Assembly (NCBI RefSeq): GCF_001651035.1
Contig: NZ_LXRG01000011.1
Coordinates: 1-64,000, forward strand
Length of the DNA: 64,000 nt
Direction: 5' to 3'
Source of the DNA: Halomonas sp. ALS9
GTDB lineage: Bacteria; Pseudomonadota; Gammaproteobacteria; Pseudomonadales; Halomonadaceae
The notes under the pieces: model-generated
The model's input: only the letters and a program-made list of their open reading frames with translations
Database searches by the model: none
Told to the model about the DNA's origin: nothing
Shown: positions 6,377 through 14,462 of the stretch, piece by piece
Position numbering within the stretch: position 1 is the first letter of the stretch
Layout of the letters: the number at the start of each line of letters is the position of its first letter
Made by a program: the position numbers and the translations under genes

Positions 6377-7567
6377 ATGCCCGCCACCCAAACACATAAA
6401 ACGTCTACACACGCTGCACTGGTAATTATTGGCACCGGGATGGCAGGGGTTGGCCTTGCTCGTGCCTTGCGTCGCCTGGGCGACCAACGCTCAATCACGC
6501 TGGTCAGCGCCGACAGCGGCGATGACTACAGCAAGCCATTGCTTTCCACCGGCTTCGCCAAGGGCCTGAAGCCCAATCAATTAGCCCAGCGCAGCGCAGC
6601 GGAACTTGGCGATGAGCTCAACGCCAAGATGTTTATCCACACCCAGGTAAGCGCACTGGATGTGGATAACCAATTCGTGCTCCTCAAAGAAGGTCAGAGG
6701 ATTGGCTATGACACGCTGGTATTAGCCACCGGCGCTGCGCCACGGGTGCCCTTCAACATTGCCTCCAGCGTGGCCCCTAGCTGTTTTACTATCAATGACC
6801 TAGACGACTACCGCCGCTTTCATACCGCGCTGGGTCATGGCCCTGCACGGGTAGCAATTGTTGGCGCGGGGCTGGTTGGCTGTGAATTTGCCAACGACCT
6901 TTACGCTGGCGGTCATCAAGTCAGCATTGTCGCCCCCGAGAGATCCCTGCTTCCTCGCTTGCTGCCACCGCCCCTAGGGAACGCTCTGGGCGATGCCTTT
7001 AGCGAAGCGGGTATCCATCTTCACCTTGACCGCTCACTTCATTCCATAGCGCTCAGCAGCGATGAAAACACGGTTCTGCAATTAGATAACGGCGACACCG
7101 TCGGCGCGGATCTCGTGTTGATGGCCACCGGCCTCGCGCCCCGCACAATGCTTGCCGAAGCCGCTGGTTTAAACGTGTTACCTAGCGGCATAGTGGTTGA
7201 TCGTCAGTTGCAGACTTCGCATCCCAATATCTATGCCCTGGGGGATACAGCCTGCGTAGATGGCGTTAATGCCATGTACGTTCAGCCTCTGCAAGCCAGT
7301 GCTAAGGCACTGGCGGCAACCCTTTCGGGCACCCCCACGCCGGTTAGCTTTGGCGCTTGGCCGGTGGTGGTTAAAACACCGCTGCTGCCAGTGGTTGCCT
7401 ACCCGCCTGCGACCACACCTGAGCGCTGGCAAATTGAAGGTGAAGGCGGTGATATCAGTGCCTTGGCGGAAAATAAAGACGGACGTTTGATTGGTTTTGC
7501 GTTGACAGGCGGCTGCGTGAGAAGGAAAGTGGAGCTTTCCAGAGCAGCGCCTGCGCTGCTAGGCTGA
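6377..7567 (+). CDS. Rubredoxin-NAD(+) reductase-like FAD oxidoreductase
   Basis: This FAD-dependent pyridine nucleotide oxidoreductase has 396 residues. Synteny and sequence point to rubredoxin reductase (RubB/AlkT type), which passes electrons from NADH to rubredoxin. The FAD motif GTGMAG is at 19-24, the NAD motif GAGLVG near 163, and the second FAD motif NIYALGDTAC near 285. No redox CxxC is present, in keeping with this subgroup. In Pseudomonas the rubredoxin genes sit directly upstream; here only a repeat array does. The substrate is therefore less certain. The ATG lies just past the repeats and no strong ribosome site is seen. Confidence 0.8.
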   Translation: MPATQTHKTSTHAALVIIGTGMAGVGLARALRRLGDQRSITLVSADSGDDYSKPLLSTGFAKGLKPNQLAQRSAAELGDELNAKMFIHTQVSALDVDNQFVLLKEGQRIGYDTLVLATGAAPRVPFNIASSVAPSCFTINDLDDYRRFHTALGHGPARVAIVGAGLVGCEFANDLYAGGHQVSIVAPERSLLPRLLPPPLGNALGDAFSEAGIHLHLDRSLHSIALSSDENTVLQLDNGDTVGADLVLMATGLAPRTMLAEAAGLNVLPSGIVVDRQLQTSHPNIYALGDTACVDGVNAMYVQPLQASAKALAATLSGTPTPVSFGAWPVVVKTPLLPVVAYPPATTPERWQIEGEGGDISALAENKDGRLIGFALTGGCVRRKVELSRAAPALLG

Positions 7568-7675
7568 TTTTCGCCGCGTTCACGACTAGGCTAGAGAAGC
7601 TAACCTAATCGGCTACGCACCCAACAACATTCATTTGTTTGATGTTTGATTTCTATTCAAAAGGGGAGATTCCTT

Positions 7676-7948
7676 ATGCGCAAACCTGAACTCGCTGCAG
7701 CCATCGCTGAAAGTGCCGACCTGTCCAAAGATAAAGCAGGCCAAGTGCTGAACGTCATTCTGGATGAAATCACCAACAGTTGTGCCAAGGGCGAAGATGT
7801 CGCGCTGATTGGTTTTGGCACCTTCACCGTACGTGAGCGCGCAGCGCGTACCGGCAAAAACCCGCAGACCGGCGCCCCGCTGCAAATTCCAGCCAGCAAA
7901 AACGTCGCCTTTAAGCCAGGCAAAGGCCTTAAGGACGCCGTTTCCTAA
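7676..7948 (+). CDS. HU-family histone-like DNA-binding protein
   Basis: This is a 90-residue nucleoid protein that bends DNA without strong sequence preference. It has the family signature GFGTFxVRERAARTGKNPQTG and the PASKNVAFKPGKGLKDAV tail. The ATG at 7676 follows AGGGGAG and replaces an in-frame upstream start. Its place after rubredoxin reductase matches the Pseudomonas locus, where a similar divergent HU paralog occurs. Its stop overlaps the next start by one base (TAATG), which implies translational coupling. Confidence 0.93.
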   Translation: MRKPELAAAIAESADLSKDKAGQVLNVILDEITNSCAKGEDVALIGFGTFTVRERAARTGKNPQTGAPLQIPASKNVAFKPGKGLKDAVS

Positions 7949-8304
7949 TGAAGCTCAAGCTGACGCTGTGGCTGCTGGGCGTACTGCTCAAACGCGCCCT
8001 GCGCCGCAAGCCGCGCTTTCGTGAGCAGTTAGAACGTATGCGCGGCCTGGACTGGGGAATTGCCACGGAAGATCTAAGCATTGCCCGTCACTATCGGATG
8101 ACGCCGAAAAGTGTCAGTACTGCTAAAGGGCTGCCGGTCGACTTGGATCTTGAGCTGCGCTTCCGTGATCAGGATACCGCCTTGAAAGTGCTCAAAAAGC
8201 CGACCCAGCAGGCCTTTCTCGACGGCATGATGAACGGTAGCGTGCGCTTGGTGGGGGACTCCGCCGATATGAATAAGCTGCAAAAACTACTCAAGTATTT
8301 GTAG
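7948..8304 (+). CDS. SCP2-like sterol-binding-fold protein of unknown role
   Basis: This is a 118-residue protein with a hydrophobic N-terminal segment (residues 4-15) followed by a basic stretch. Residues 40-115 look like an SCP2/UbiJ-like lipid-binding domain (LDLELRFRDQDTAL, then DGMMNGSVRLVGDSADMNKL). The start overlaps the HU stop by one base, so the two are co-translated. A homolog follows HU in Pseudomonas as well, but I know of no defined function. It may be a membrane-anchored lipid-binding protein; that is inference from fold-like patterns. Confidence 0.7.
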   Translation: MKLKLTLWLLGVLLKRALRRKPRFREQLERMRGLDWGIATEDLSIARHYRMTPKSVSTAKGLPVDLDLELRFRDQDTALKVLKKPTQQAFLDGMMNGSVRLVGDSADMNKLQKLLKYL

Positions 8305-8317
8305 CGCCTTACTATCG

Positions 8318-9262
8318 ATGGACATACCTCATCAGCGCTTAGTGTACTTCCGCGTTACCCTGGAGTCTGGCTCAGTGCGCCGCGCAGCGGCGCGCTTGGA
8401 CATTGCTCCCTCGGCAGTTAGCAGGCAAATTGCGCTGCTGGAAGAAGCCTTGGGAGCCTCTCTGATGGAGCGTCAGCGCGATGGCATTTCGCCTACCCCG
8501 GTAGGTGAAATGCTGCTTGAGTACTGCGAACGGCGCGGTGCCCTCGATGAAGGTTTTATTGCCTCGCTTGAATCCTACCAACGCCTGGAAACTGGCAGAA
8601 TATCGCTCACCGTAGGCGAAGGGTTTGTCAGCGATTTAGTGGCTTCCCCGCTGCACGAATTTACCCAACTTTATGCGGGTATCCAGCTCGATATTCATAT
8701 CGCCGGTACCTCGGGCATTATTGAAGCCGTGGTTGATGACCACAGCCATATCGGCTTAATGTTCCACGAAAGAACCCATCCTCAACTGCGTTTTTGGGCA
8801 TCTAGCCCCCAGCCATTAATGGCCATCCTGTCACCGCAACACCCCTTGGCCAACCAGCCTGCGCCGCTCTCTCTGGAGCAACTTAGCGCTGAACCCATGG
8901 CTATGTGGGATGCTAGCCACGGAGTGCGTCAGATGGTCGATCAAGCCTTTCAACAGGCGCGGATCGCCCCACGTCTGGCCATGAACACTAACTCCATGGT
9001 GGTACTGGCACAGTACGTACGCAGCGGTATGGGGATCACGCTGCTACCCGCCTTTGCCGTTGCGCATGATTTAGAGGTCGGTACGCTTGTGGCGCGGCCG
9101 GTCGATAATCCGCTCTTTCAGCGCTCCCATGCCCACATGGTCACCCGCGTGGGCCGCCAGCAGCCCAAGGCCTGCATACTATTGCTACGCCATTTGCAGC
9201 GCTGGATGCAGGCCTTCCGAGAGCCCAGTCCGGTAAGCGATCAACCAACACCGCTACCGTAA
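8318..9262 (+). CDS. LysR-family transcriptional regulator
   Basis: This is a 314-residue regulator. Residues 1-65 are the winged helix-turn-helix (SGSVRRAAARLDIAPSAVSR, then LEEALGASLMER). Residues 90-300 are the periplasmic-binding-like effector domain. The effector is unknown. It converges with the aldehyde dehydrogenase gene and their 3' ends overlap by 22 bp. Control of the neighbouring catabolic genes is plausible but not shown. No strong ribosome site is seen before the ATG at 8318. Confidence 0.9.
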   Translation: MDIPHQRLVYFRVTLESGSVRRAAARLDIAPSAVSRQIALLEEALGASLMERQRDGISPTPVGEMLLEYCERRGALDEGFIASLESYQRLETGRISLTVGEGFVSDLVASPLHEFTQLYAGIQLDIHIAGTSGIIEAVVDDHSHIGLMFHERTHPQLRFWASSPQPLMAILSPQHPLANQPAPLSLEQLSAEPMAMWDASHGVRQMVDQAFQQARIAPRLAMNTNSMVVLAQYVRSGMGITLLPAFAVAHDLEVGTLVARPVDNPLFQRSHAHMVTRVGRQQPKACILLLRHLQRWMQAFREPSPVSDQPTPLP

Positions 9263-10791
9263 CCAAACGCGACGCTGGCTTCTGGCGCGGTTTCCACCCA
9301 TACGCTTTGCGGCACCGTGTATTCACGTAGGCCATCCAGGCCGCTGGAACGGCCAAAGCCGCTCTCGCCAAAGCCTCCAAACGGCGACATCACGCTAATC
9401 GCTTTATAGCTATTAATCCACACGGTACCCGCCCGCAGCTGCCCGGCAACACGGTGGGCTCGCGCTACATCCTGGCTCCACACCGCACCCGCCAGGCCAA
9501 ACCGCGTCTCATTGGCAAGTTGAACGGCCTGGTTTTCATCGTCAAAGGCCATGGCTACCAGCACCGGGCCAAAGACTTCTTGCTGGGCGATCTCCATATC
9601 CGGTGTGACATCGACCAGCACGGTAGGGGCGATAAAGTAGCCCTGGGCTTCATCTGGCAGCCCTGCCGGGCGCTTGCCACCCGTCAATAGCCGCGCACCC
9701 ACAGCGACGGCGGCGTCGATCATTCGTGTCACCTGCTCAAACTGACGGCGATTCTGCAGTGGGCCCATACGGGTCGCTTCATCGCTGGGCAGGCCCACCG
9801 CAATTTGTTCTGCTGCCCGCGCCAAACGGGTGGTGACCTGCTCAAACACCGAGCGCTCAATCAATAAGCGCGACCCTGCCACACAGCTCTGGCCTGCGGC
9901 GGCAAAAATGGCGGCTTGGGCACTCGCAACGGCCTCATCCAACTTGGCATCGGCAAACACAATATTGGCGGACTTGCCCCCCAGCTCTAACACGCTGGGC
10001 ACCAATCGACGCGCCCCCGCCTCGGCAATCAGGCGGCCACTTTGAGGCGAGCCGACAAATACCAGCTTGCTGATGATCGGGTGATCGGTGAGCGCCGCGC
10101 CCGTCGTTTTGCCCAGGCCGTTAACGATATTGATAAGCCCCTTCGGCAACCCGCCACTTTCAAGTAGCTTGGCAATCACCACCGATGAGAACGGCGTAAG
10201 CTCGGAGGGCTTCAATACCACCCCATTGCCCGCTGCTATCGCTGGCGCCAACTGCCAGGCGCAGGTGAACATCGGTGCGTTCCAGGGGGTAATCTGCCCC
10301 ACCACGCCATAAGGCACGTGGCGCACATAGTTAAGATGCGAGGTGGGTACCGGTATCACTTCGCCATGCTGCTTATCGCACCAGCCTGCATAGTATTCGA
10401 ACATCTCGCGCACTTTGCCGACTTCGGCCCGGCAGTCACGAATTGGCTTACCGGCAACGACACTTTCCAACTGCGCCAGCGACTCTTCATGGCCCTCCAG
10501 GCCGCGAAGTGCCGCATTCATGCGCCGCCCGCGCGCGCTGGCGGTCAGCGCCATCCACTCTTGCTGCCCACGCACAGCCGCTCGGGTGGCGCGTTCAATC
10601 AGCGCCGCGCTGGCGTCGCGATAGCTTACCAACGTTTCGCCAGTGGCCGGATTCGTTAAGGTGATTGACTCACCCTCTCCCGCGACTAAGTCACCATCAA
10701 TCCAGTTACTCAGCGGCGTGGCCGCCGCTAGCCCGAAACCTTCAAGCAGTTCTGCAAGATGCTCACTGGCGTGTTGGCTAAGTACGTTCAT
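9241..10791 (-). CDS. NAD(P)-dependent aldehyde dehydrogenase
   Basis: This 516-residue member of the aldehyde dehydrogenase superfamily oxidises an aldehyde to the acid in the cytosol. Catalytic residues are visible: Asn171 in TPWNAP, Glu269 in LELGGKS and nucleophile Cys303 in GQSCVAG. The C-terminal SPFGGFGESGFGR region is also typical. It belongs to the betaine-/amino-aldehyde-like branch by general appearance; the substrate cannot be read from sequence. Its start overlaps the stop of the upstream dehydrogenase (ATGA), so the two form a coupled pair. Confidence 0.92.
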   Translation of the reverse strand: MNVLSQHASEHLAELLEGFGLAAATPLSNWIDGDLVAGEGESITLTNPATGETLVSYRDASAALIERATRAAVRGQQEWMALTASARGRRMNAALRGLEGHEESLAQLESVVAGKPIRDCRAEVGKVREMFEYYAGWCDKQHGEVIPVPTSHLNYVRHVPYGVVGQITPWNAPMFTCAWQLAPAIAAGNGVVLKPSELTPFSSVVIAKLLESGGLPKGLINIVNGLGKTTGAALTDHPIISKLVFVGSPQSGRLIAEAGARRLVPSVLELGGKSANIVFADAKLDEAVASAQAAIFAAAGQSCVAGSRLLIERSVFEQVTTRLARAAEQIAVGLPSDEATRMGPLQNRRQFEQVTRMIDAAVAVGARLLTGGKRPAGLPDEAQGYFIAPTVLVDVTPDMEIAQQEVFGPVLVAMAFDDENQAVQLANETRFGLAGAVWSQDVARAHRVAGQLRAGTVWINSYKAISVMSPFGGFGESGFGRSSGLDGLREYTVPQSVWVETAPEASVAFGYGSGVG

Positions 10792-11690
10792 TGGTTGCCC
10801 TCCGCTTGGCTAGCACGCGCTAAAATCGGCGTGGTGATATGGTTAAAGTCGTCGCTATCGGCGGGGTTATCGGCATTCGCGTGCCAGGCATCGACAACCG
10901 CTTGCAACAGCGGCAGCGGAACACTCAGTTGCTCAGCGGCATCCCGCGCCAGGCGCAGGTCTTTACGCATCAACCCGGTGGTAAAGCCCGAATCAAAGCG
11001 TTCGCTCAGCACCCACTCGGGGAAGTTCACCTCGCTAACCGCACTGCGCCCAGAGCCACTATTGAGGCCCGCCAAACAGGCGGCGGGGTCAACGCCTGCC
11101 TGGGCCGCCATGGCTACCGCTTCGGCAGTGGTCAGCAAGTGCGCTGCACATAGGTAGTTATTGGCCAGCTTGACCACATGGCCGCTGCCGGGGCCGCCTA
11201 CATGGGTGCGCTTGGCCGACATCGCTTCCAGCATCGGCAACACTCGCTCAACAGTGGCGACATCACCGCCCAACAGCATGCCAAGCTTGCCGCTGGCAGC
11301 CCCTTTCGGGCCCCCGCTGACCGGCGCGTCCAGCCACAGAAGGCCCGCAGCGGTTACTTTTTCGGCCAGTTCACGGCTGACGGCGGGGTCACTGGTGGAG
11401 GTATCAACAATCACGCTGCCTTTCGGCGCCAGCGTGAGCAAGCCTGGGGATTGCTCGATCACTTCGCGCACATGGGCAGAAGTCGGCAGCGACAGCAGGT
11501 AAACATCGCTTGCGGGTAGCGCATCGGGCGCCACAACGGTTAGCCCTTGCGCTGCAAGACGTGATCGCGCTGGTTCAAATACATCGCTGCCAGTTACCGC
11601 AAACCCTGCGGCTTGAAGGGTGAGGGCCATATTCCCGCCCATCTGCCCGAGGCCAATGACCACGATCGATAATGCTGTTGTTGAAGACAT
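10788..11690 (-). CDS. 3-hydroxyisobutyrate dehydrogenase-family oxidoreductase
   Basis: This 300-residue beta-hydroxyacid dehydrogenase has the N-terminal NAD(P) motif GLGQMG (13-18), the substrate loop DAPVSGGPKGA near 140 and the catalytic Lys in KLANNYL near 175. It oxidises a small 3-hydroxyacid such as 3-hydroxyisobutyrate, L-threonate or tartronate. Which one is unclear. It is translationally coupled to the downstream aldehyde dehydrogenase. The two enzymes may act in sequence on one carbon source. Confidence 0.88.
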   Translation of the reverse strand: MSSTTALSIVVIGLGQMGGNMALTLQAAGFAVTGSDVFEPARSRLAAQGLTVVAPDALPASDVYLLSLPTSAHVREVIEQSPGLLTLAPKGSVIVDTSTSDPAVSRELAEKVTAAGLLWLDAPVSGGPKGAASGKLGMLLGGDVATVERVLPMLEAMSAKRTHVGGPGSGHVVKLANNYLCAAHLLTTAEAVAMAAQAGVDPAACLAGLNSGSGRSAVSEVNFPEWVLSERFDSGFTTGLMRKDLRLARDAAEQLSVPLPLLQAVVDAWHANADNPADSDDFNHITTPILARASQAEGNQ

Positions 11691-11809
11691 CGTAAGTGCT
11701 CCTTAAACGTCCTACTAAGTATGAAGACGCCATATTCGGGGTAGACGCTCCCCTACCCAGTGGGCATCAGAGAGCGAATAACGCTTATCGTTGAGACAAA
11801 GGTGGCGAT

Positions 11810-12967
11810 TTAGACGAGCAGTGCCCTTACCAGCTCCACCCAGTAGCGTGCGCCCAGCGGCAATAGTGCATCGTTGAAGTCATAGCGCGGATTATGTAGC
11901 GAAGCGGACTCCTCGCCATTGCCCATCCAGATATAGGCACCTGGGCGTTCGGCAAGCAGGAACGAGAAATCCTCAGAGGCCATGCTGGGCGGTGGGTTAC
12001 GAATCACGTGCTCGCTACCCAGCAAGCTCTCCAGTACCGTGGCGCAGTGCTGGGCATGCTCCGGGGTATTGATAGTGGCGGGGTAGCAGCGCTGGTAATC
12101 CAGCTCAACGGTTAGGCCGTGGAACTCAGCTAGGCTAGCAATCGCCTGTTTAAAGCGCTCTTCCAGATGCTCTTTATGCGCCATATCAAAACAGCGCAGC
12201 GTACCCCGCAGCGCCACCTGCTCGGGGATCACATTGAAGGTGTCCCCCGCGTTAATACTGGTAATACTCAGCACTGCTGATTTATCTGGCGGCGTTTCGC
12301 GGCTCACCAGCCCTTGCAGCTGGCTGATCAATTGGCAGCTCGCCAATACCGTATCAGTCCCTAAGTGGGGCATCGCCGCGTGGCAGCCTTTGCCGGTCAG
12401 CGTTAGGCTAAAGATGTCGAAAGCGGCCATCACGTCAGTATCGTGCACCGCGGCGACTCCGACGGGCAGGCCTGGCCAGTTGTGCAGCCCGTACACGGCG
12501 TCCATGGGGAAGCGCTCGAACAGGCCCTCTTCGACCATGACCCTTCCGCCACCGGCATTCTCTTCGGCGGGCTGAAAGATAAACACCACCCGGCCTTTGA
12601 AATCCGGCTGCTGCTTTAACGCCCAGGCGGCGCCCAACAGCATGGTGGTGTGACCATCGTGGCCGCAGGCGTGCATCTTGCCGGGGGTTTGCGAGGCGTA
12701 GGCAAGCTGGGTCTCTTCGCGAATATCCAGGGCGTCGATATCGGCCCGCAGACCGATGGTTTTGCCTTCACCCAAGCGACCATCCAGGGTCGCCACCACG
12801 CCGGTACCCGCAATCCCCGTCGTCACCTCGAAGCCCCACTCATTGAGCAGCGCGGCAATACGCGCACTGGTGCGGTGCTCCTCAAACGCGGTTTCCGGGT
12901 GTTGGTGAAAATCGCGTCGCCAGGCGGTAAGTTCGGCGCTATCCGGTAAATTAATGGGGGTAGTCAT
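11810..12967 (-). CDS. M20-family amidohydrolase (hippurate hydrolase-like)
   Basis: This is a 385-residue metal-dependent amidohydrolase of the HipO/aminoacylase family. It hydrolyses an N-acyl or amide bond. Metal ligands appear in MHACGHDGH (about 98-106) and PAEENAGGG (about 133-141). The dimerisation domain sits in the middle, and the last ligand region is SMASEDFS followed by LHNPRYDFND. It lies 10 nt downstream of a two-gene membrane system, so it is probably the cytosolic hydrolase for the imported compound. The exact substrate is unknown. Confidence 0.9.
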   Translation of the reverse strand: MTTPINLPDSAELTAWRRDFHQHPETAFEEHRTSARIAALLNEWGFEVTTGIAGTGVVATLDGRLGEGKTIGLRADIDALDIREETQLAYASQTPGKMHACGHDGHTTMLLGAAWALKQQPDFKGRVVFIFQPAEENAGGGRVMVEEGLFERFPMDAVYGLHNWPGLPVGVAAVHDTDVMAAFDIFSLTLTGKGCHAAMPHLGTDTVLASCQLISQLQGLVSRETPPDKSAVLSITSINAGDTFNVIPEQVALRGTLRCFDMAHKEHLEERFKQAIASLAEFHGLTVELDYQRCYPATINTPEHAQHCATVLESLLGSEHVIRNPPPSMASEDFSFLLAERPGAYIWMGNGEESASLHNPRYDFNDALLPLGARYWVELVRALLV

Positions 12968-12977
12968 CGGCCTATCC

Positions 12978-13472
12978 TTACAGCATTACGTGAGCGACAA
13001 CGGCGGAGCCGATAAAGGTACCGGTGAAGACCAGCAGAGCCACAATCACCAGCTTCCAGCCGGTTTGCTTGAACATGGCAAACTCGCGCCCGGTAAGCGC
13101 TAGCCCTGCATAGGCCAACACGGGGGTTACTACGGCCAGGAAATCCACCTCGGCTAATCGCGCAATGATCCAGCCGTTGCCAGGAAAAAACGGCAGCGTT
13201 GCGATAATGCTGATCAATGACACCCAGGCCACGCTGGGTAAATAAAAGGGGCAAAAGCGCCCGATCACCAAGCCAATGATGACCATCACATACAAAATCA
13301 GCATGCCGGGCAGCGCATCTAACAGCGGCGAACCGTTGACGATATTGCTAAACCATGCAGCGATACACACCGCTGCCAGCACCAACGCGGTTTTGCCTAG
13401 CTGATTTTCCGGGCGTAGCTCTTTAAGCGCTTCGGCATCAAACTGATCGACCGTGCTCTCATGAGTTTTCAT
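12978..13472 (-). CDS. Membrane protein, small subunit of a DUF3100-type transporter
   Basis: This is a 164-residue membrane protein with four to five hydrophobic segments (about 29-45, 55-72, 80-97, 108-127, 140-160). It overlaps the upstream DUF3100-like gene by 14 bp and precedes the M20 amidohydrolase by 10 nt. The pair therefore looks like a two-component permease serving the hydrolase. I recognise no motif that gives the substrate. Confidence 0.72.
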   Translation of the reverse strand: MKTHESTVDQFDAEALKELRPENQLGKTALVLAAVCIAAWFSNIVNGSPLLDALPGMLILYVMVIIGLVIGRFCPFYLPSVAWVSLISIIATLPFFPGNGWIIARLAEVDFLAVVTPVLAYAGLALTGREFAMFKQTGWKLVIVALLVFTGTFIGSAVVAHVML

Positions 13473-14277
13473 GGCTAACCTCCTGACGTGAGCCTTTTAA
13501 GCGCTTGTACATCCACTCGGTGACCGGTAGCGCGATAAATAGCGAGATATACAGGCCGGTGGCGTAGGTAAGCAGGTTGCTAGCCCCAGCGAAGGCGAGC
13601 AGTTCATCTTTGGAAGCCGGTACCGCTTCGGCTAAGGCTGCCGAACACGCCGCCACCATGCTGCCACTGCCTACTCCGCAGGCCATGGCCAAGGCACGAA
13701 TATCAAGAATATCCAGCGAGGCGATGTAGCCCGCCATTAAGGCAAAGTAGAGCGTACCGAACATGGTGCCCACGACGTAAACGCCCATAATGCCGATACC
13801 TTCAGGGCTTCTGAGTCCATAACGGTCTGAAATAATGGCAATATTGGGTTCACGGGCGATAGAGTAGGTAGCGCCAATCGCTTCCCGGCCCATTTTGAGC
13901 ACTAATACCGCAAAGGGCAGCGCTATCAGCATGGTGCCGAGATTACCCAGTTCCTGGAGTATCAGCGCTGGGCCTGCGGCGATAATCTGCTCGATCGCTG
14001 GGCCAATGGTGGAGCCAAACTTGGCAATAAACGGCAATATAGCGATCAGAATGATCGGCCCTGCGGCATTGCTGACCGGTTTGGGAATAACCTTGCCCAT
14101 GGCCGAAAAAAGGTGGGGATTAAACAAAACGCCAATCACAAAGGCGTAGAGCAGCGGTAGTAACAGCAGTGTTCCGGGCCCGAGGGGGATGCGTACAATG
14201 CCGATCCACTCGGCAAACATTGACGTCGCAATCACCAAGAGGTGAAGACGCCAGTCCAGCAGCAGTTTGAGATCCAT
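13459..14277 (-). CDS. DUF3100-like membrane protein, large transporter subunit
   Basis: This is a 272-residue protein with seven or more hydrophobic segments. A Gly-rich stretch, GVGSGSMVAACSAALAEAVP, near residues 190-210 could line a pore. It resembles the DUF3100 family, known mostly next to amidohydrolases (recalled). I chose the ATG at 14277 over a TTG 19 codons upstream because the membrane region begins at once. It is first in a likely operon with the 164-residue membrane protein and the M20 enzyme. An inverted repeat upstream (14345-14371) may be an operator. Confidence 0.75.
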   Translation of the reverse strand: MDLKLLLDWRLHLLVIATSMFAEWIGIVRIPLGPGTLLLLPLLYAFVIGVLFNPHLFSAMGKVIPKPVSNAAGPIILIAILPFIAKFGSTIGPAIEQIIAAGPALILQELGNLGTMLIALPFAVLVLKMGREAIGATYSIAREPNIAIISDRYGLRSPEGIGIMGVYVVGTMFGTLYFALMAGYIASLDILDIRALAMACGVGSGSMVAACSAALAEAVPASKDELLAFAGASNLLTYATGLYISLFIALPVTEWMYKRLKGSRQEVSHENS

Positions 14278-14344
14278 AGGAGTGTCCCTGTTTTTTTTAG
14301 AGTCACTCCGAGTATCGAAAGGTTGGTGTTTCAATCATAGGGTT

Positions 14345-14371
14345 TTAGTGCGCTATTTTTTAGAACACTAA
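14345..14371. promoter_or_regulatory. Inverted repeat upstream of the DUF3100-M20 operon
   Basis: TTAGTG and CACTAA form an inverted repeat with a 15-bp AT-rich centre. It is about 70-95 bp upstream of the transporter start and on the other side faces the YccS-like gene at 14463. It may bind a regulator of either gene. Confidence 0.3.
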
Positions 14372-14462
14372 GCGCTGTGGGTTAAACGTTGATCGCTGAG
14401 GTAGCGACATCCAACGCCCACACCTTTATACTAAAGTCTAACAATCACCCATAAGAGCCTCT

